64,000 nt of DNA from Halotia branconii CENA392 (lineage in GTDB: Bacteria; Cyanobacteriota; Cyanobacteriia; Cyanobacteriales; Nostocaceae). Positions 63,376 through 64,000 of this stretch are shown in pieces (within the stretch, counting starts at the first letter, position 1; each line of letters starts with the position of its first letter). Under the pieces are notes generated by a model that made no database searches, was not told the origin of the DNA, and was given only the letters and a program-made list of their open reading frames with translations. A program made the translations under genes and the position numbers. The DNA lies in the NCBI RefSeq assembly GCF_029953635.1, contig NZ_CP124543.1, forward strand, positions 5,125,455 to 5,189,454, read 5' to 3'.

Positions 63376-63620
63376 AAGAAGTAACTAACAATAATCCCGC
63401 CCAGCTTATTATTATGCAAAGTTCCCTTGGCGTAATACTAGTAGAAAAATCATTTTGCTACAGCGTGTTTGTACAAGGTCTGCGAGATATATTAACAAGA
63501 TAAATAGGAGTATACTGGCATACCAAGATGGTAAACAACAATTACAACGTCATAATTGCCTCCATCAGACTGATTATCGTAGCTATACTCTCTCAAGTTA
63601 ACCCCTAGCGTTGAACTTAT

Positions 63621-64000
63621 ATGTTTGATCTATTTGGAAATTGGACTCTTCCCAGTGTTTTTCCCTTGGGGGCAATTTTGTTTAACTTCTTATTTTTACT
63701 GATTGCTATCCCTATTGAGGCCTATGTTTTTTATAAAAGAATAAAATTTGACCGGAAAACTAGCATTTTTTATGCTATTTCTGTCAATCTCTTTTCCAGC
63801 GCAATTGGTTGGTTTTTATTTTTTGTTTTAGAACCAATATTACCAATATATTTTAAAGCAGAATTAATTGGTTTTGTATTCTTTAATATTTTTCAATCAA
63901 CTAACACGCAGAGTTTACTTATTGTAACTGCTTTTATAGTTTTTTTTACAACTATTATAATGAAAATTTTTCTCTTACAAATTTTCGTGTTTTTGTTAAG
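63621..64000 (+). CDS. fraC: FraC-like filament integrity protein (3' truncated by window)
   Basis: 126 codons are visible, open to the edge. The start MFDLFGNWTLPSVFPLGAIL and the segments LIAIPIEAYVFYKR, KTSIFYAISVNLFSSAIGWF and LFFVLEPILP match what I recall of FraC, a membrane protein of septal junctions that keeps filaments together and allows cell-to-cell transfer; fraC is normally followed by fraD and fraE. At least four membrane helices are visible. Identification is by memory of the family pattern. Confidence 0.65.
   Translation, partial: MFDLFGNWTLPSVFPLGAILFNFLFLLIAIPIEAYVFYKRIKFDRKTSIFYAISVNLFSSAIGWFLFFVLEPILPIYFKAELIGFVFFNIFQSTNTQSLLIVTAFIVFFTTIIMKIFLLQIFVFLL

Larger units (their letters stand above)
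63142..63620. other. Spacer with minisatellite
   Basis: 479 bp: a 29-bp dispersed repeat (63199-63227), the 9-bp minisatellite (63232-63375) and an AT-rich region with the promoter of the fraC-like gene. Open frames across the repeats in several frames are artefacts. Confidence 0.7.

Noticed and set aside
63173..63503. Long Leu/Pro-rich, Ser/Arg-rich and Gly/Glu-rich reading frames on both strands
   Set aside because: All arise from the 9-bp minisatellite, whose length is divisible by three, so every frame stays open. They are not genes.

Overview
The window comes from the chromosome of a filamentous, heterocyst-forming cyanobacterium (Nostocales, Nostoc/Calothrix-like). The octamer GCGATCGC (HIP1) is scattered through most genes. 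There is an apcE-apcABC phycobilisome core cluster whose ApcE has four linker repeats, a cyanobacterial F-type ATP synthase operon with separate b and b' subunits and no beta/epsilon genes, an alternative terminal oxidase operon of the heterocyst cox3 type, an RpaA-like regulator, and a fraC-like filament-integrity gene cut by the right edge. Heptanucleotide tandem repeats and MITE-like elements typical of these genomes fill the spacers.

Layout. 1-14.2 kb: housekeeping and envelope genes (DciA-like DUF721 protein, a membrane protein with a SPOR-like end, tandem PspA/Vipp1, a thioredoxin, a PLP aminotransferase, a PEP-CTERM protein, a lone receiver domain, uvrC, an AT-rich C5 DNA methyltransferase placed between uvrC and a decayed copy of the uvrC 3' end, a 59-residue zinc ribbon, rlmN). 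14.3-15.9 kb: a complete ISAzo13-type insertion sequence with a frameshifted transposase and Fur-box-like subterminal repeats. 16-27 kb: an outer-membrane-type protein, a mazEF pair with an unusual MazF, a beta-lactamase-like hydrolase divergent from an NlpC/P60 cell-wall endopeptidase, a GT2 glycosyltransferase, a dynamin/Era-like GTPase, tpiA, folP and a stomatin-like protein. 27.3-33.6 kb: atp1-B-E-b'-b-delta-A-gamma on the minus strand. 34-37.6 kb: a methyltransferase followed by a mosaic of duplicated fragments around xisHI and a vapBC locus whose toxin is broken. 38-43.3 kb: apcE, apcA, apcB, apcC. 43.5-50.6 kb: four polytopic GT-C-like proteins and a polyprenyl-phosphate-sugar synthase-like GT2. 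50.7-55.3 kb: two DUF2231 proteins with a haem-copper oxidase whose subunit II lacks the CuA ligands. 56.3-64 kb: a relBE-like pair, an integrase remnant, rpaA, an alpha/beta hydrolase, a cupin, a nucleoside transporter, a two-domain fused CobA, a 16-copy 9-bp minisatellite and fraC (partial).

How the genes fit together. Most of the window serves photosynthetic and respiratory energy conversion (phycobilisome core, ATP synthase, oxidase, RpaA, Vipp1) and envelope/cell-wall work (endopeptidase, lipid-linked sugar transferases, FraC). The accessory material is small: one IS, two MITEs with target duplications, three toxin-antitoxin loci (one dead), xisHI and one probably acquired methyltransferase. 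I did not find CRISPR, rRNA or tRNA genes. The least ordinary points are the xisH leader built from a duplicated methyltransferase 5' end, the uvrC-flanked methyltransferase, Fur-box-like repeats inside an IS, and a MazF with a helix-turn-helix-like insertion.
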